A DNA stretch of 64,000 nucleotides from Medicago truncatula (lineage: Eukaryota > Streptophyta > Magnoliopsida > Fabales > Fabaceae): positions 56,956,091-57,020,090 of the forward strand of contig NC_053044.1 in NCBI RefSeq assembly GCF_003473485.1, given 5' to 3'. The notes beneath the pieces were generated by a model. The model was not told the origin of the DNA and ran no database searches. It saw only the letters and a program-made list of their open reading frames with translations. Position numbers and translations under genes: made by a program. Below, piece by piece: positions 11,986 to 24,363 of this stretch. Position 1 is the stretch's first letter. Every line of letters starts with the position of its first letter.

Positions 11986-11993
11986 TTAAACTT
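11924..11993. repeat. 35-bp tandem duplication across the prolyl hydroxylase stop codon
   Basis: Two adjacent identical 35-bp copies, 11924-11958 and 11959-11993, each starting tctagaagtacttgcacagg. The right copy contains the last sense codon and stop codon of the hydroxylase; the left copy lies wholly in its 3' UTR. The protein is not changed. Confidence 0.95.
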
Positions 11994-14900
11994 TGTACTC
12001 CTCAAGATGCATCCACTTTGTTGAAGACCATTTATTTCCTACAATTACGGGGCAACCGCCTGAAAGCAAAGATAAATTAATTAACTTCATCAATCATAGC
12101 TTTTAATTTCCAATGGAATTGGAAGGTAATGAGTTAGAATGACATGGCTATAATATGTTCAACATAAGGACCAATCAGTACCAAAATGTACAAACGTCAA
12201 ACATATCTCATGATTCAAGGAGGTCAAAAAATAGGTTACTCTGAAGTTTGAACTTGACATGTGCTATACTAATAAGTCAATATTTACAGCTGAACCAGTT
12301 AAAGTATTTAATAGTCCCTAACCGTGTAAACTGGATGCATCTAGTGTGGCATCTGGCCTCATGCTCCAAAACAGCAGAGCATCACCCATTTTTGGTTTCA
12401 GTGATAGACCCTTTCTAGCACATTCAGATAAATCATTCCACCATGGCACAGAACTAAAGTTCGCCTTAGCAGCAGGAAATACGGTCTCACCTCCTTCTTC
12501 AACGTCAGACCTACGTAAGGAGAAAAAAGAGGGAGCTGTCAAGTTGGTATACAATTCCATCACAAAGCACACTGCCAAACCAATTTATGGAAAGAGAATA
12601 AGGGTTTACAGATACATAAGAACTGTTGCAACTCGTTGGCCTCCATTCTTAGTGTTGAACTCATCAAGGAAGTAATCATAATGAGGCTCATATTTTTCCC
12701 CAACTCCATAGTGAAGAACCTGAAGTCCCTCTCCATTCTCTGCATATTTAAAAGTAAAACAGTAAATGAGAACAAATATCAAACAATCAATCATGTAGCT
12801 GGATACAGAGTGATTGGAAAACATATTTATTTTCGACAAACACATAGGTTTTAGAACTACTTGGCATAAGCAGCAGTTTCACGAGTTTTGATTTGGGAAT
12901 ATGAAATAGACACTCATTTGTGATAATCAAAGTTGCACTGCACATCACCTTAAATTTACTGTTTCATGAGAGGACCAACTACCGACACATTGAGATAGAC
13001 TGTCACTTAATTAGAAAGAATAATTAATCCAATGTTTCTGACTAAGTTCTTGAGAGACTCTTGAATAAAGTTATATATGTAACAACTTTTGTGCATTATG
13101 CACACTACTTGGATATATATGCAGCAACAAAAAAAAGGCTACGAGACAAAAGGGAAAGAGGCAAGCAGGTAGACATAGTTACGCACAAAAACTCATACCT
13201 ACTGGTATGAAGGTAAAATCAGCAATTCTCCTTTCAATATTCTGGATAATTTTGTCCTTTCCTCTCTTCAGAAACATTCCTGAACTAGTTCGAACCCTAC
13301 AGGAAGGGGATATATCTAGAGTAATGCATTACCACTAGACACTAGTCTCTCAAGAAAAGGTTTATGGAAAGAAAAAAAAAAATGATCTACAATTATTGGA
13401 ACCGATACAAAAAAACACAAGCAAAGGCAAACCTGCTTTCTGTACTCTTTCCAGTCTTGCTATCGACGACACTTGATTTTGCCAAGAAAGGCTTGGCCAG
13501 ATTGATCAAATGCTCACATTCTTCTTTGGACTGTTCACAATGGTAGGAAGAATTGACATTTTAATACAATATAAATTCCAACAGTTTACTAACACACAAG
13601 ACTTCAAAGAAATAAACTAATATGTCTCTCATTTTAAAAAAAAAATAAGATCTCCTACTCAAATTCTGGAGTCTTACAGAAAGTTCAAGTTTACCATAAT
13701 CTGAATATTCCATGTACCTAGATTTTCTTTAATCACGACATGAACCACCCAGAACAACCTCTATCTTCATACAATTTAGTTTTCCATGAGCCTAGCCTAT
13801 GCTTACAGACTTTACAAGTGCAATTATATATTTCTCCTTGACAAATATGCAATATCATATATGCAGCACTCTATTTATCAAACACAGTAGAATCATTTGT
13901 AACTAGTGAGTAGCAACAATTAGTTTTCTGTTTGGTTGTTACTTCAATAAGGTTGGCTGGCAGAGTTAGTTTGGGAGTTAGATTAGCTGGCAACAATTCT
14001 CTCTGTCATAGAAGTTGTATCTTCCTTTCTTTCTGATTTAATGAATTCATTTTCGCCTATTCATTCCAAAACCGTTTAGCACCAGGTTTGAGAAATTTGT
14101 TCTGATGGTATCAGAGCAGGTTTTTCCTGTTGTGGTTCAGCAACGCTGTTAGGTTTTCTTCCCTGAGAATCTTAGCTTCCATCATTCTTTCAATTTTTAC
14201 TTTGATCGAGCTCCATGGTGAGAAATTTGAACAACAGTAATGACTCAAATTCAAACAATCAAATGGTGAATCAGGATCAATCTTAAGATCCTTATTATGT
14301 TCGTCCTTCGGAGAACCCTTCCACTGTGTGTGTGGTGAAACCACCGCTATCGGGGGAAAACTACCATGGATGGATGGGGAATGAAGAACTGGTTTGCATT
14401 CGTGGACAGTTAGATTCCAATTTTAAGAGAAAACAGAAAACTAACTATGGCTACTCACTAGTTACAACTGATTCTATTGTGTTTGGGATTTGGATTCTCG
14501 AAAGAAAGTAAATTGTAAAATGGGAAAATGAATGGTTGTTATTTTAACAAATCCGTGATTCGTTATGATGTACTATCTATAATATCTAACCTTCATTTTT
14601 AAATTAATGGTTGATATTCTCGCTTTATACTCTAAACTGAAGTGCTCAATGCTCACTTTAGAGGAGCTGGATACATTGTGTTTGATTGATATCATTCAAT
14701 ACACGAAGAACCAAATCATCCATATAAGCATTTATTATTTAAAATATATTCCCAATCTCAAAGGTTCAAAAGCTAAATTCACAATCTAGGAACATATATT
14801 GTGATATATTATTATAGATCCATGAAATGATAACAAAAACTAACCAAAAAATTGTGATAGACGAAAGCTCTTGGCTCCCATGAAAGAATTTCAGTCCACT

Positions 14901-15206
14901 GCTCCTTCTTTTCCGCCAGACTGAAACCAATTCCAGAAGCAGCAGTCACAAAACATGAAAAATTAAACACATTCCAAATCAGAATCAAACAGAATAACAG
15001 AATGAAATTACATGAAAATAAAATCACCTTTCATAGATTTTGCGGCGATCTGTGATTAAAGAATCATCGGTTGTATTAGGAAGATAAAGTATTCCGAGCG
15101 CAAGAAGCACTATGATGACAAGTGTGAGCATGAACAAAGTCAACAAAATCAACGTCGATAATTTCTTCACCTGTGAACGTGGATGCGTATGCTTTCCTTT
15201 CGCCAT
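11986..15206 (-). CDS. P4H: Prolyl 4-hydroxylase, complete, seven exons
   Basis: A 2-oxoglutarate/Fe(II) dioxygenase that hydroxylates proline in hydroxyproline-rich and other secreted proteins in the ER/Golgi. Exons, in transcript order: 15206-15028, 14920-14845, 13530-13433, 13296-13199, 12739-12610, 12510-12323, 12059-11986. All junctions are GT-AG and in phase, giving 843 nt and 280 residues, the usual length for plant type II membrane P4Hs. A basic N-terminus (MAKGKHTHPRSQ) precedes one hydrophobic signal-anchor helix at about residues 15-38. Iron ligands are His170 and Asp172 in YEPHYDYF and His256 in SSLHGG; Lys266 in VGNKW is the 2-oxoglutarate ligand. DVEEGGETVFP is a family hallmark. 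I start at MAKGKH, not at an in-frame ATG 12 codons upstream, because family members begin this way. All key residues are present. Intron 2 holds a copia fragment, and Helitron ends lie about 220 bp upstream of the start codon. Confidence 0.95.
13905..14515 (+). mobile_element. Ty1-copia fragment (LTR end, PBS, gag start) in P4H intron 2
   Basis: At about 14107 lies TGGTATCAGAGCAGG, the initiator-tRNA-Met primer binding site of copia elements, after LTR-like sequence. Downstream, broken frames carry the gag-start motifs YYVRPSENPSTV and PPLSGENYHGWMG (about 14295-14375), then degrade. There is no pol and no second LTR. It is antisense to the host gene, inside the 1.3-kb intron between exons 2 and 3, with no effect on the coding exons. 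The left boundary is approximate. Confidence 0.75.
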
Positions 15207-15426
15207 GGTTTTGAAATTGCGTTGAATTGAATCTGTTTCCAAATCCCTAAACAGTAGATTAATGGTTTGCTTAGTCTTTTTACTCAGATAAATAAATCCA
15301 GATAATTGTGTGATTAATCGAGTCTTCGTTGACTCATGTAGCTACAAGCCTGGAATCTTATCTTTAACTACCAAAATTAAATTATTTCCCCGCGTATTGT
15401 ACTCCTTGATTCAAGACACAGAAATA

Positions 15427-15481
15427 CTAGGTGTATTATTACCCGTGCAACCCACATATTTTATTAGAATATATATACTAA
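15427..15481 (-). other. Possible second, stacked Helitron 3' end
   Basis: On the minus strand, GGGTTGCACGGGTAATAATA is followed by CACCTAG and T, giving a CTAG|T end at 15430-15427. It lies only 52 bp beyond the clearer Helitron B end at 15482. The hairpin is weak, so this is tentative. Confidence 0.35.
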
Positions 15482-18108
15482 CTAGATCGTCTACCCTGCT
15501 ACTGCACGAGTCATATATAGTTTAAAACATTAATTCATTAGAATATCACTGACGAAACTATTAGAAACATTATGACAAAGCAATGTCTCGTCTCATTAAA
15601 TACGACTGTATCTTAATGTATTTTTTTTAATAAAAGTATTTCGTTGTCTACAAGGTTAATTGCACTTGGAAAATATTATACATACGCATACATTTTGGAA
15701 ACGCATCCTACTGCAACTTCCATCTAATGATATCAATTCGAAATCCTTGTTGTTCCTATTAGGTATTGATAGAATGATCACAACAAAGTTTGCCAACTTA
15801 GCTTCCTAATCACTTGCGGACCTTCATAAAATGTAAGCAGCCGTAAGGTATTAGCGAAGACGTTAACATGCATAAATAATAATCCACCTTTCGAAAACAC
15901 AGACTTTGTCGGATAGTATATTCTAACATGTTTAAGTGCTTACCCTTGACTCCTATTAATATGCATTGCAAATTAAACATCTAAAAAAAATTGTCTCTAT
16001 TGACACTTGAAAGGAATTCTTACGTAATAAATATTAGAGGTAACCTCAGAATACTTAAAGTATAATATTTGTTGCATTTTGAAAACTTGTTTATATGATA
16101 AACATAAATCCTCATTATTTGAAGAAATTTAGAAGTCTAACTCAACTGACAATACCGATCTTAGCACATTGAACATATTGAGTCGATTTCAAACCCAGAT
16201 CTTACCATTATGTGTGTCGGCTTCAAGTGGTGCTTTCATTCTCTTCTATATACCAAAAATATGTTTAAAAAATTCAAAAAAAGAATAAGCTTGCAATAAT
16301 TCTTAGAAGCACATATGTCTGTCTCGTGGACTTATGCAATGCACTATAATTTTTGAGTGGAAATAAGATGTTAAGATTTTCTTTTGGACAAGAATAAGAA
16401 CTTTTTAAAATTATAGTAGCGTCAAATAATAGCATGCATGTCACCCATTAGACAATTATAAATCTCCAGCTTCCATTCAAAGTCGTGCTTGTTGATTTCA
16501 GAGACATGTGCCATGACTGTTTCTAAAAGCTTCTGGTATTGAATATTAAACCAGCAAGAAGCTGCCAAAACAAATCAATTGGGTGAGTGAAAGCAAAAAT
16601 AGAAATGCGAAGAAATTGTGACTATTGAAGAAAACCTTTTATCTCTAATGCTTGCAACAAACTAATTATGAGTCTTCTCAGTTAGATTGGATCACACATT
16701 TAATGAAATAAATAATCTTTTTAATAAACAAAGTAAGCCTCCCATGGAGAACACAAACATCCTTTACATTTTTTTTAAAGGACAGACATCCTTACATGAA
16801 TATCCATATCCTTGACAAAGAAATCTATATCATGAGTTTTTTTTTTTTGTTTGAACGATGTTTAGGTAAAATAGGAGCATGTTTTTAGCATAATAATAAA
16901 ATAATTCTCACCATAGATACTTTAATCAGGGGACAAATAATGATACTCTTTTATTTTTAAGGAATTGATAATTGTAGATCTGCACACTTATGATCTTTGT
17001 GCAGGTGTGCTTAAACAAATGATAGAAATTATCCATAGATGACTATATCAGTTACAGATTTTTTAAGCCCAGATAAAAAGATCCTATGTTGAAATATGTT
17101 ACTATCAAACTGTCAGGAATTGGAAATATAGTTTGTGACATTTTGTAACCATAAAGTGTTGGAATTGCCACTACTTTCATCTTCCAGGTATATGATTGAT
17201 CAAACAAAAGAGCTTTTGGAATTGTGAATGAAACTTAACTAACAGCTATACACAAAAAAGTTTGTCTTTATTTTTCATTCACAAAGACAAAGAAAAGAAG
17301 CCATCAGCCATATGTACGGAGAGAACCATTTTATTACAGGATACTATTCGGATATTCCTAGAACTCTTGACTATGCACAACTAAAGCAATAAACCAGATA
17401 ATAAATCATTATATAGTCAGATGATTTTTTTTTAAAAAAAACTATTCAAATCAGGACACTACAACCTATATGTGTACTCAACAACACTTTATTTCTTCTC
17501 ATGACAGCTCTTTCATTACAACCTCTATTCTTGAATGACAGCTCCATCAATATTAATTCCAATTATTTCTTTCCCTTGACCCATGCATAACGGTTCCTTC
17601 AAATTCTTAACACGACACCTCCATCAATATTAATCTGTACATCACAGTAACACAGACAACACCTAAAGTAAGATAAAAGGCTCCTCCAAACAACTACATA
17701 AAGTAGCAATGACAGTACACTAAGAAGATTACACCATACAACACATAAAATAAATATGTGATGGCCATCCACTACTACTGCACAGCACCCGGAAGAGGTT
17801 TAAATGTTAAAACTAATCTTATCATATTACACCACTATAACAACTTACAGATCTAAGCAATACATCGCCACACAACAAATCAAAACGAACCAAAACAACC
17901 ACACATATTCAAAAGACAACTGTAGATACCAAATACCAAAAAATATACTACATTCCAATCACAAAACCATCACTCCAGCTCCACCAAAAATAATATACTT
18001 CAAAAAACAGTCACTACCAAATCAGACAAAACTCAAATACTATGAATGCAACACAACCTACAACCAAAAATTTGGATATGTTAAATTATGGTTTAATTGC
18101 TATGTCGT

Positions 18109-18568
18109 TTTTTTTTTGAATCAGCTTATATATATATAATAAAACGCCAAGCACAAGTAGTGCAAGTGGCAATACTGTTACAACCAAAAGCTGCCTATAA
18201 ACTGAAAAAACACAGCAGCAACAGGGAGGAAGCAGAAAAATAAACACGGCATTAGGGAGGGAAAAAACCAAACCTGCGCCCCAAAAAAAAAAAAGACCAA
18301 TACACAATCCCTCCCTATCAACCGGACCACTAAAAAACCTGCCTCCTACAACAAAACAGCAGAAAAGAAAAGACTATAGCAGATCCAAAAAACAGCGCCT
18401 TTCATCTCCTATTTAGGCACTCTCTAGGATTCCAAGTCCACTCATAAAAGAGGAAAGAAGCTATCTTTAATCTACTCAAATTGATATCCTCTAACTATTA
18501 AAATTGCAATAATGAACTGTTATTTTTACTTACAATTTCTTAGCAACCTGGTCTATAGGCATTAAACA
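18109..18568 (-). mobile_element. Possible LINE 3'-tail fragment
   Basis: Read on the minus strand this is T/G-rich sequence ending in TATATATAAGCTGATTC followed by ten A, resembling the 3' end of plant L1-type LINEs. The octamer gctatgtc occurs just outside the A tract (about 18099-18106) and again near 18569-18576, a possible target duplication. There is no coding part. Alternatively it is merely low-complexity sequence. Confidence 0.35.
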
Positions 18569-21423
18569 TGGCTATGTCAGAGAAGACAAACTTGCTTATG
18601 GGCTGGAAAATTTACTTGCTTAAGATTATGTATTAGATATGGCTTTATTTTTGCACTCTAAAATGTAGGTCATGCATTGCATTTGCCATAACAAATGCTC
18701 TGAAAAAAGTCAAATCCTACTGCACAAAAAAAAATCAAGAATCAAGTCATATAGACCAAATGAAACTCTTATCAGCGTAACCCATAACTAAGTTTAAAAA
18801 AGAAAAAGGAAAAAAACTGAACTTCCAAAGATCTCATTAAAGGAAATGCTCTTTTACTCGGCCAACATTTTCAAAAAACCGTAATAATGAAACTAAAAGT
18901 CCTCTTGTAAAATTTATTTTACATATAAACATTAAGCATTAGAAACCCATCACCTCAAAGCAGATATAGCTCAAATTCATGTTCAAGACAAACCAATAGA
19001 ATGATCTTAAAGTGCAAGAATTATAGTACCTATATATAGTACATGTTATTGTGATCCTTCTACCTATATGTTGTAGATGTTATTGTCAAAATAAGTTTCC
19101 GATGAAACCAAAAATAAATAAATATAAAGCAAGAGTCGCACAACAAAGAAAAGAGAGAGAGAAAAAAAAAACTTCCCCTTAATCTTCCTTTCTTCAAATC
19201 AAACCCCAGAAGCATCTTAGAGCCGTAGCTTGTTCAAAATTCAAAACCAAAAATAAAAACATTAGGAAAATCACCATTGATAGCTTATGTAAAAGAAGCC
19301 TTCTCAATCTTGGGTTTAGCTTTGAGTACTACAAAAATTGAATAAAATAAACATGCATTTGCTTACTCGTATGAAAGATTCATATAATTCTGATATCATC
19401 CCTAATATTAATACAAACTGATCGATTTTCAATCGACTGGAGGATAATGCTGAATTTTTGCTGAAATTGCAAACCTTAATAGCTTTGGAATAGAATATGC
19501 AATGTTGTAAAAATGTTTAGTCCTTTTGCAGAAGTCTTTCATAAGAAGCTATTCGATCCAAAGCAAGCAAGATTTTAGGAAAATGTATTCAACATGATCC
19601 AATTGCTTCAGCAAATTGAAAGCGTTTTACTTGAAACCGGAGTGAAAACAGTCATCAAAGATTTAAGATTGTGTTAAGAGCTAAAAAAAACCACCAACAA
19701 CATCGATTTGCAGAAGAAGAAAAAACCACGAATCCACAACATCCATTTAGTCTAAAAATTTAAAACATTCAATGAACAATGTAATGCTCGATTGTTCTAA
19801 CAATCTTTTGACATCTAGCAAATAAATTTTCAATGGCTCAGATTAAAAGTTTAAAATAAAATATATATCATAGTTCACTTGCTTTGGAAACCTGCGTTGA
19901 GAATGCTAATCTTTCACTAACACATCAACAAAACCAGCACCTTACTACATTTAGAGTTTCGACATATTTGGTTGAGAAATAAAATTGAGTAAGCATCAAA
20001 CAATAATCAATCAAAAAAATCAATAAGCATGCAAATGAATAAAAGCACAGAAAGTATTAAGTATGAATCAATTCTCAACCAAAAAATTCACTAATGACAA
20101 ATAATAATTCATGTATGGTAACAGAAGATAATGTATTGTACCTTATCAAGTCACATTGCATCTTTCAACTTGGCAAAATTGAAATATCTCATAAAGTTTA
20201 GAGAATTTTAAAGCAACAGTGGCTGCATAATGACATTAATTCAAACCTGCAGAAATTAAGTCTCATCATTTGATTCAACACACATATGAAACCAAAATGA
20301 CACAGACTAACCAAAGAAATTATAAAGAATGATAAAATATACACTTGTACATTTCATTGCAGCAAAAATGTAGGATCTTGGCCTTCTAAATATGTTACTA
20401 ATTGTGTAACCTTCCAAAAAAATGAAGAAAGAAAAAGAGAAGAAAAACCTTAACATGATGAGAGTGAAATGAACATACCTGCAAACCCAATATCCACATT
20501 TCTATCAAAAAAAGATACTCACAAAAAGGGTAGAATAACCCGATTTATTTTCAACTCAAATTTTAACCATGAATCAATTCACTCATAATCAAACGGAACA
20601 GAACCTTTGCGATTCAAGAAAAACGTTGACAGCAGACAAACGATTGTTGGAAGAGATTGCCCTGACATATTGTATATTTCGAGATGAAGCCCTGAAATAT
20701 TATTAAAGATTATTTCAACTTAACAATACCTGCAAGCAGAACAATAAAATAAAATTAAAAAGAACAAAAATCCCAATTCCCTAAAAAACCTACAACAATT
20801 TATCTATGGTCTTTGATGAAAAAACAAAATAAAAAAAAACAACTACAGAAAGGTTAATTTACAAATAATAAATCCATGTAGATGTCATCAAGTCCATATT
20901 TGCAGCAAACCTTTTATAGGACCTTGTACTGCACTTCAATCACTTGAATGTTTTTCTTCACAAACCAAAACAGAGAATGAAAGTACAATCCATTTTAGTT
21001 TTACTTTGTCTGGACTTACAATTGAATATAACAATTACACAATTAATTGAATAATAACTACAAATCTTACCTCTCCCTCTCCCTTCATACACCGGCGTTC
21101 TTCCCTTCTGCTCCGACCACCAGTATCGCGGCCGTTTCAGCCCTATCTTTTCAACAACTTAAAACCCTATCAGTTCTAGGAACAAAGATGGTGAAAAGAG
21201 AGTGGAGGGAGGAGAATCTAGTGTTGCCAGAAGTGGAGGCGGCGCGCGGAGAGGATGAGGCTGTTATTGCGTCGGGAGGTGAAAAGTGGGAAGAAGAGAG
21301 TGGTTGAGTTGTGTGAGGAGATGTGTGGAGCAGAAGGGGGAGAACGTCAGTGGATTGAGGGAGAGGCTTGGTGGTCGCCGCCGATGGATGGGGGAGAGGG
21401 TTGCCGGTGGTGATGATGATAAG

Positions 21424-21450
21424 AGGAAGAAGAAGAAGAAGAAGAAGAAA
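21424..21450. repeat. GAA-type microsatellite
   Basis: A run of aga/aag triplets near the 5' end of Helitron B. It keeps frames open on both strands and explains the Leu/Pro/Ser-rich minus-strand frame there. Confidence 0.9.
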
Positions 21451-21812
21451 CGCGTGTTTTCGTTTTTTTGAAAGGAAGAAACGCGTGTGTTGTTTTGTTT
21501 TTCCATAGTGTGTTTCATTTTTCAAGGAGTGTGATTTGATCTAACGGCTGAAGTGCTAATCTTCTTAATTACAACGATCTAACAGTCACGATAAAATGGA
21601 GCTAAAAAAGTAGGGTTAGAGGTTGGCAATTAGGGTTTGTATTTCTGCTAGGATTAGATATAATAGATCATCCACCCGTGCTGCCGCACGGGTCATATAC
21701 ATCTTTGCAAAATATTGTAATGCGATACGATTCATCGCTTATGATTATAATTAATTTGACGAAAGAAAACTATAAAATCGCAATAGTGTCTCATTACTTA
21801 AATGATGTATGA

Positions 21813-22954
21813 TTATACATTTTGAAAAATCTCTTGATAAACCACATTTGATGTAGTATTGATACAATCGCTATTTTCATCTATCAACAAAATTTTAAGA
21901 CCATTTCTCCATGTCACTCTTGAAATCATGGCATATAGCTGACCATCAAAATTTTAATTAGAGAAGACTGTTTGCCCTCCAAATAAAAGTTTTACGGCAG
22001 TGCCAATAAAAATAGACAACACATTCAAGAAAATTTATAAAAAAAAAATTATGTAATATGATATAAGAACCATCTGTCCTAACAGAACACAAAAAATTGG
22101 AAGAACATTAATTTCTGAACATATAAAGTCTCAATAATGAACAGCATAGGCACGATTATCCTAAAAAAAAATATCACACACACATTATATAATTAGATGG
22201 GCATGGCAATAGTAATATGATAGTGCTGCCAAGGCTCGTAAACATTGTATACACTACCCATATGTAGTCTTATAAAGATATAACTATGTTTAGACAGTTA
22301 TAAATTTTACATGTTCCACCATAATCATACAGGAAAAATATACCAGGTCGGTTAGATTCAACCCTTGCCATTATTTTGTCATATATTATTTTTTGCTTCA
22401 AAGTCATAGTTGACATTAAGGGTGCATTTGATTTGCTAAAAAATAAAGGATATGACAGAGCAACTCTAGTTGTTCAATGTTTGATTTGTAAAACTGTTTT
22501 AGGTACAGGACAAACTGGAGGCAATGGACAGGACAAAAACTCATAGTTTTGTCCCTCACCAAACCACTGCACAACTTTTTGTCTCACGTACAAGTTGTCT
22601 AAAATACCAAAATAGCATTTTGTCCTTCAAAAATCGTATAAAACAAAAAATTACTCAATGCCATAAAAAATTTGTCATGTGCTGTTCTGCCTTGTGTTGT
22701 ACTGTTATACCTTGTATTGTTCTGTCAAGTACTTACTGTTTTGCAAACCAAACACACCCTAAAGGACGATGCTCCTTTCCTAACTTATTTATGTCATACC
22801 TCAGCTCATCATATATTAACCTGTTGTGTCCCTTATTGTTCAATGACACGTCGGACCGAGGTATTGTAGGATAATCTTCTTTCATATTTTTTCCATGGCC
22901 TTGCAACAACCTTTCATCATCTAGCACTAAATCTGCATATGATAACACATACAA
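21813..22954 (-). pseudogene. Helitron helicase remnant, deleted and MITE-interrupted
   Basis: Minus-strand blocks in order: 22954-22763 encodes ADLVLDDERLLQGHGKNMK and NRLIYDELRYDINKLGKE. After the MITE (22759-22420), 22416 to about 22290 encodes LMSTMTLKQKIIYDK and RPGIFFLYDYGGT, a damaged Walker A. About 21960-21813 encodes GQLYAMISRVTWRNGLKILL and [15 protein letters not shown], then a stop, matching the C-terminus of the plus-strand Helitron helicase at 10305. Most of the helicase core is deleted. RLLQGHGK also lacks residues present in the other copy (DDQLKNYTLAEIDRLL). It is non-functional. Confidence 0.8.
22420..22759. mobile_element. PIF/Harbinger (Tourist-like) MITE
   Basis: 340 bp with imperfect TIRs (left GGGTGCATTTGATTTGC; right, reverse-complemented, GGGTGTGTTTGGTTTGC) flanked by the 3-bp duplication TAA (22417-22419 and 22760-22762). 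It has no coding capacity and is inserted in the Helitron A helicase remnant. Confidence 0.8.
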
Positions 22955-23525
22955 TACTTTAATTCACGATCATAAAAAGAAGCAATATTAGCATAAATAG
23001 CTAAACTTTTGCAAGGAGGTTCTAGTAACATGATGATTTGAGACGTTGAAACATCGTTCTGGCAGACTAAAAGCAAGATGCAACAAACATTTTAAAGAAT
23101 GGAATATGATCTAATAATACTACAAATATTCTGATCCATATTATTTTTGACTCATTGTTGAATTCAGGCTCGGCCACATCATTAGAACTAAGGTAAAAAT
23201 AACTGAATGAAGTATCGATAAATCAGAACCCATATAACAAAATAATATCAGTAAATCAGTTACTAACTTTTCTATAAAATAGGCAACAATTAAAAATAAA
23301 AAATAAAATACTCAACCAATCTACTTTACCTAAGTACTTATCCTCTCTGTCCGAGTCCAAGACATCCTAGAAATACACGAAATTATAATGGTTAGAAGGT
23401 ATTAGACTTTCTTCAACTTTGTTGTAGTCAGGGACAAACCAAAGATGTATGACACAAACATTCAACTTCATATTGATCTTCCCAGCGACAATGGCAAAAA
23501 CAGGAGTGTAAATTAGGACCATTTT

Positions 23526-23759
23526 TTAAAAGTTAGCAATGGGCTGAATTAAATGTTGAAACCTTACTGAGTTGCTTGATATGAAGAGTGATTTCCAATG
23601 AATTTTCAACTGATATATATATATATATATAATACTATACTGGTATGGGAACCCTCTGGGCATTATAACTGATGCATTAATTACTGCATCTTGTAAATAT
23701 GAAGTGTCATGCGCACCCTCTACACTACCCATCATCTTGCACACATATCGTGGTACCAT
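23526..23759 (-). other. Unrecognised frame in Helitron A
   Basis: A minus-strand frame with VPRYVCKMMG and GAHDTSYLQDAVINA. SYLQD resembles the [11 protein letters not shown] of Helitron helicase, but the block lies upstream of the helicase N-terminal block, in the wrong order. I do not recognise it. A TA repeat interrupts it near 23615-23632. Confidence 0.2.
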
Positions 23760-24363
23760 TTCTTACCAAAGAAAATCTCAGATTTATAATCCAATTTGAT
23801 AGAACCATTGAGTAAGAAAAAACTACGACCTAATAGAAGAGGAATTCAAAATTCAATTGAGTTAAAAACAAAATGTTTCAAAAATATAAAGTGGTAATAG
23901 AGATTTTTAAATAAAATGAAAAATATTGAGAGAGGGAGTACCTAAAACTAATACATCATGTTCCATTCCATGCTTCTGCTACAATCTTGTTCCATTTCAT
24001 TCCATACTTCTTACCTCAAAAGTTGAAATTGAACCGTCGCCAAAACTGAGAAGATGAAAGTGAGGGGTGAAACTGAGATTGAAACCGAATGGTTTTCATT
24101 CATTTGGCTTTGATGTGAGGGGTCAGGCTTCTGGTGAATTCTTGTTAGAGGTTAGAGGTTTGCATTTCTGCTAGGATTAGATATAAAGGATTATTTTTAT
24201 AAATGATAAAATAATAATTTTAGTAAGTATATTTTAACGACCGAGAATAAATGAACATGTTTTAAAATATGGTGATATAATTTATTCAAAAAAAAAATAT
24301 GGTGATATAATTATATTTAATTTTGTCGAAAAAAATTATATTTGATATTAATTTATACTAAAA

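Larger units (their letters stand above)
15482..21658 (-). mobile_element. Non-autonomous Helitron B (minus strand, about 6.2 kb)
   Basis: The 5' end on the minus strand is A|TCTAATCCTAGCAGAAAT at 21658, identical for 18 bases to the 5' end of Helitron A at 24181. The 3' end has an imperfect hairpin (CTCGTGC and GCAGGG arms) followed by GATCTAG and T, with CTAG at 15485-15482. Between them I recognise no Rep, helicase or RPA motif. The interior is AT-rich, with a pyrimidine-rich leader-like stretch and a GAA/TTC microsatellite (21424-21450) near the 5' end, and a possible LINE tail at 18109-18568. It must have been moved in trans. Pairing these two ends is inference from end identity and orientation. 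Confidence 0.65.
21663..24181 (-). mobile_element. Deleted Helitron A (minus strand, about 2.5 kb)
   Basis: The 5' terminus is A|TCTAATCCTAGCAGAAATGC at 24181. The 3' terminus has a perfect hairpin ACCCGTGC-GGCA-GCACGGGT (21692-21673) and then GGATGATCTAT at about 21663, with CTAT in place of the canonical CTAG. It contains helicase remnants in the correct order. Four bases separate its 3' end from the 5' end of Helitron B, so the two lie head to tail. A Harbinger-type MITE sits inside. Confidence 0.78.

Noticed and set aside
15204-15242. P4H start at the upstream ATG (METDSIQRN...)
   Set aside because: Family members begin at the MAKGK-type start right before the basic stretch and membrane anchor; the extra 12 codons are probably leader.
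17804-18307. Frames at 17804-18139 (plus) and 18086-18307 (minus)
   Set aside because: Low-complexity composition, no domain; the second overlaps a possible LINE tail.
21151-21525. Minus-strand Leu/Pro/Ser-rich protein with a hydrophobic start
   Set aside because: Driven by a GAA/TTC microsatellite and a pyrimidine-rich Helitron leader; no family resemblance.
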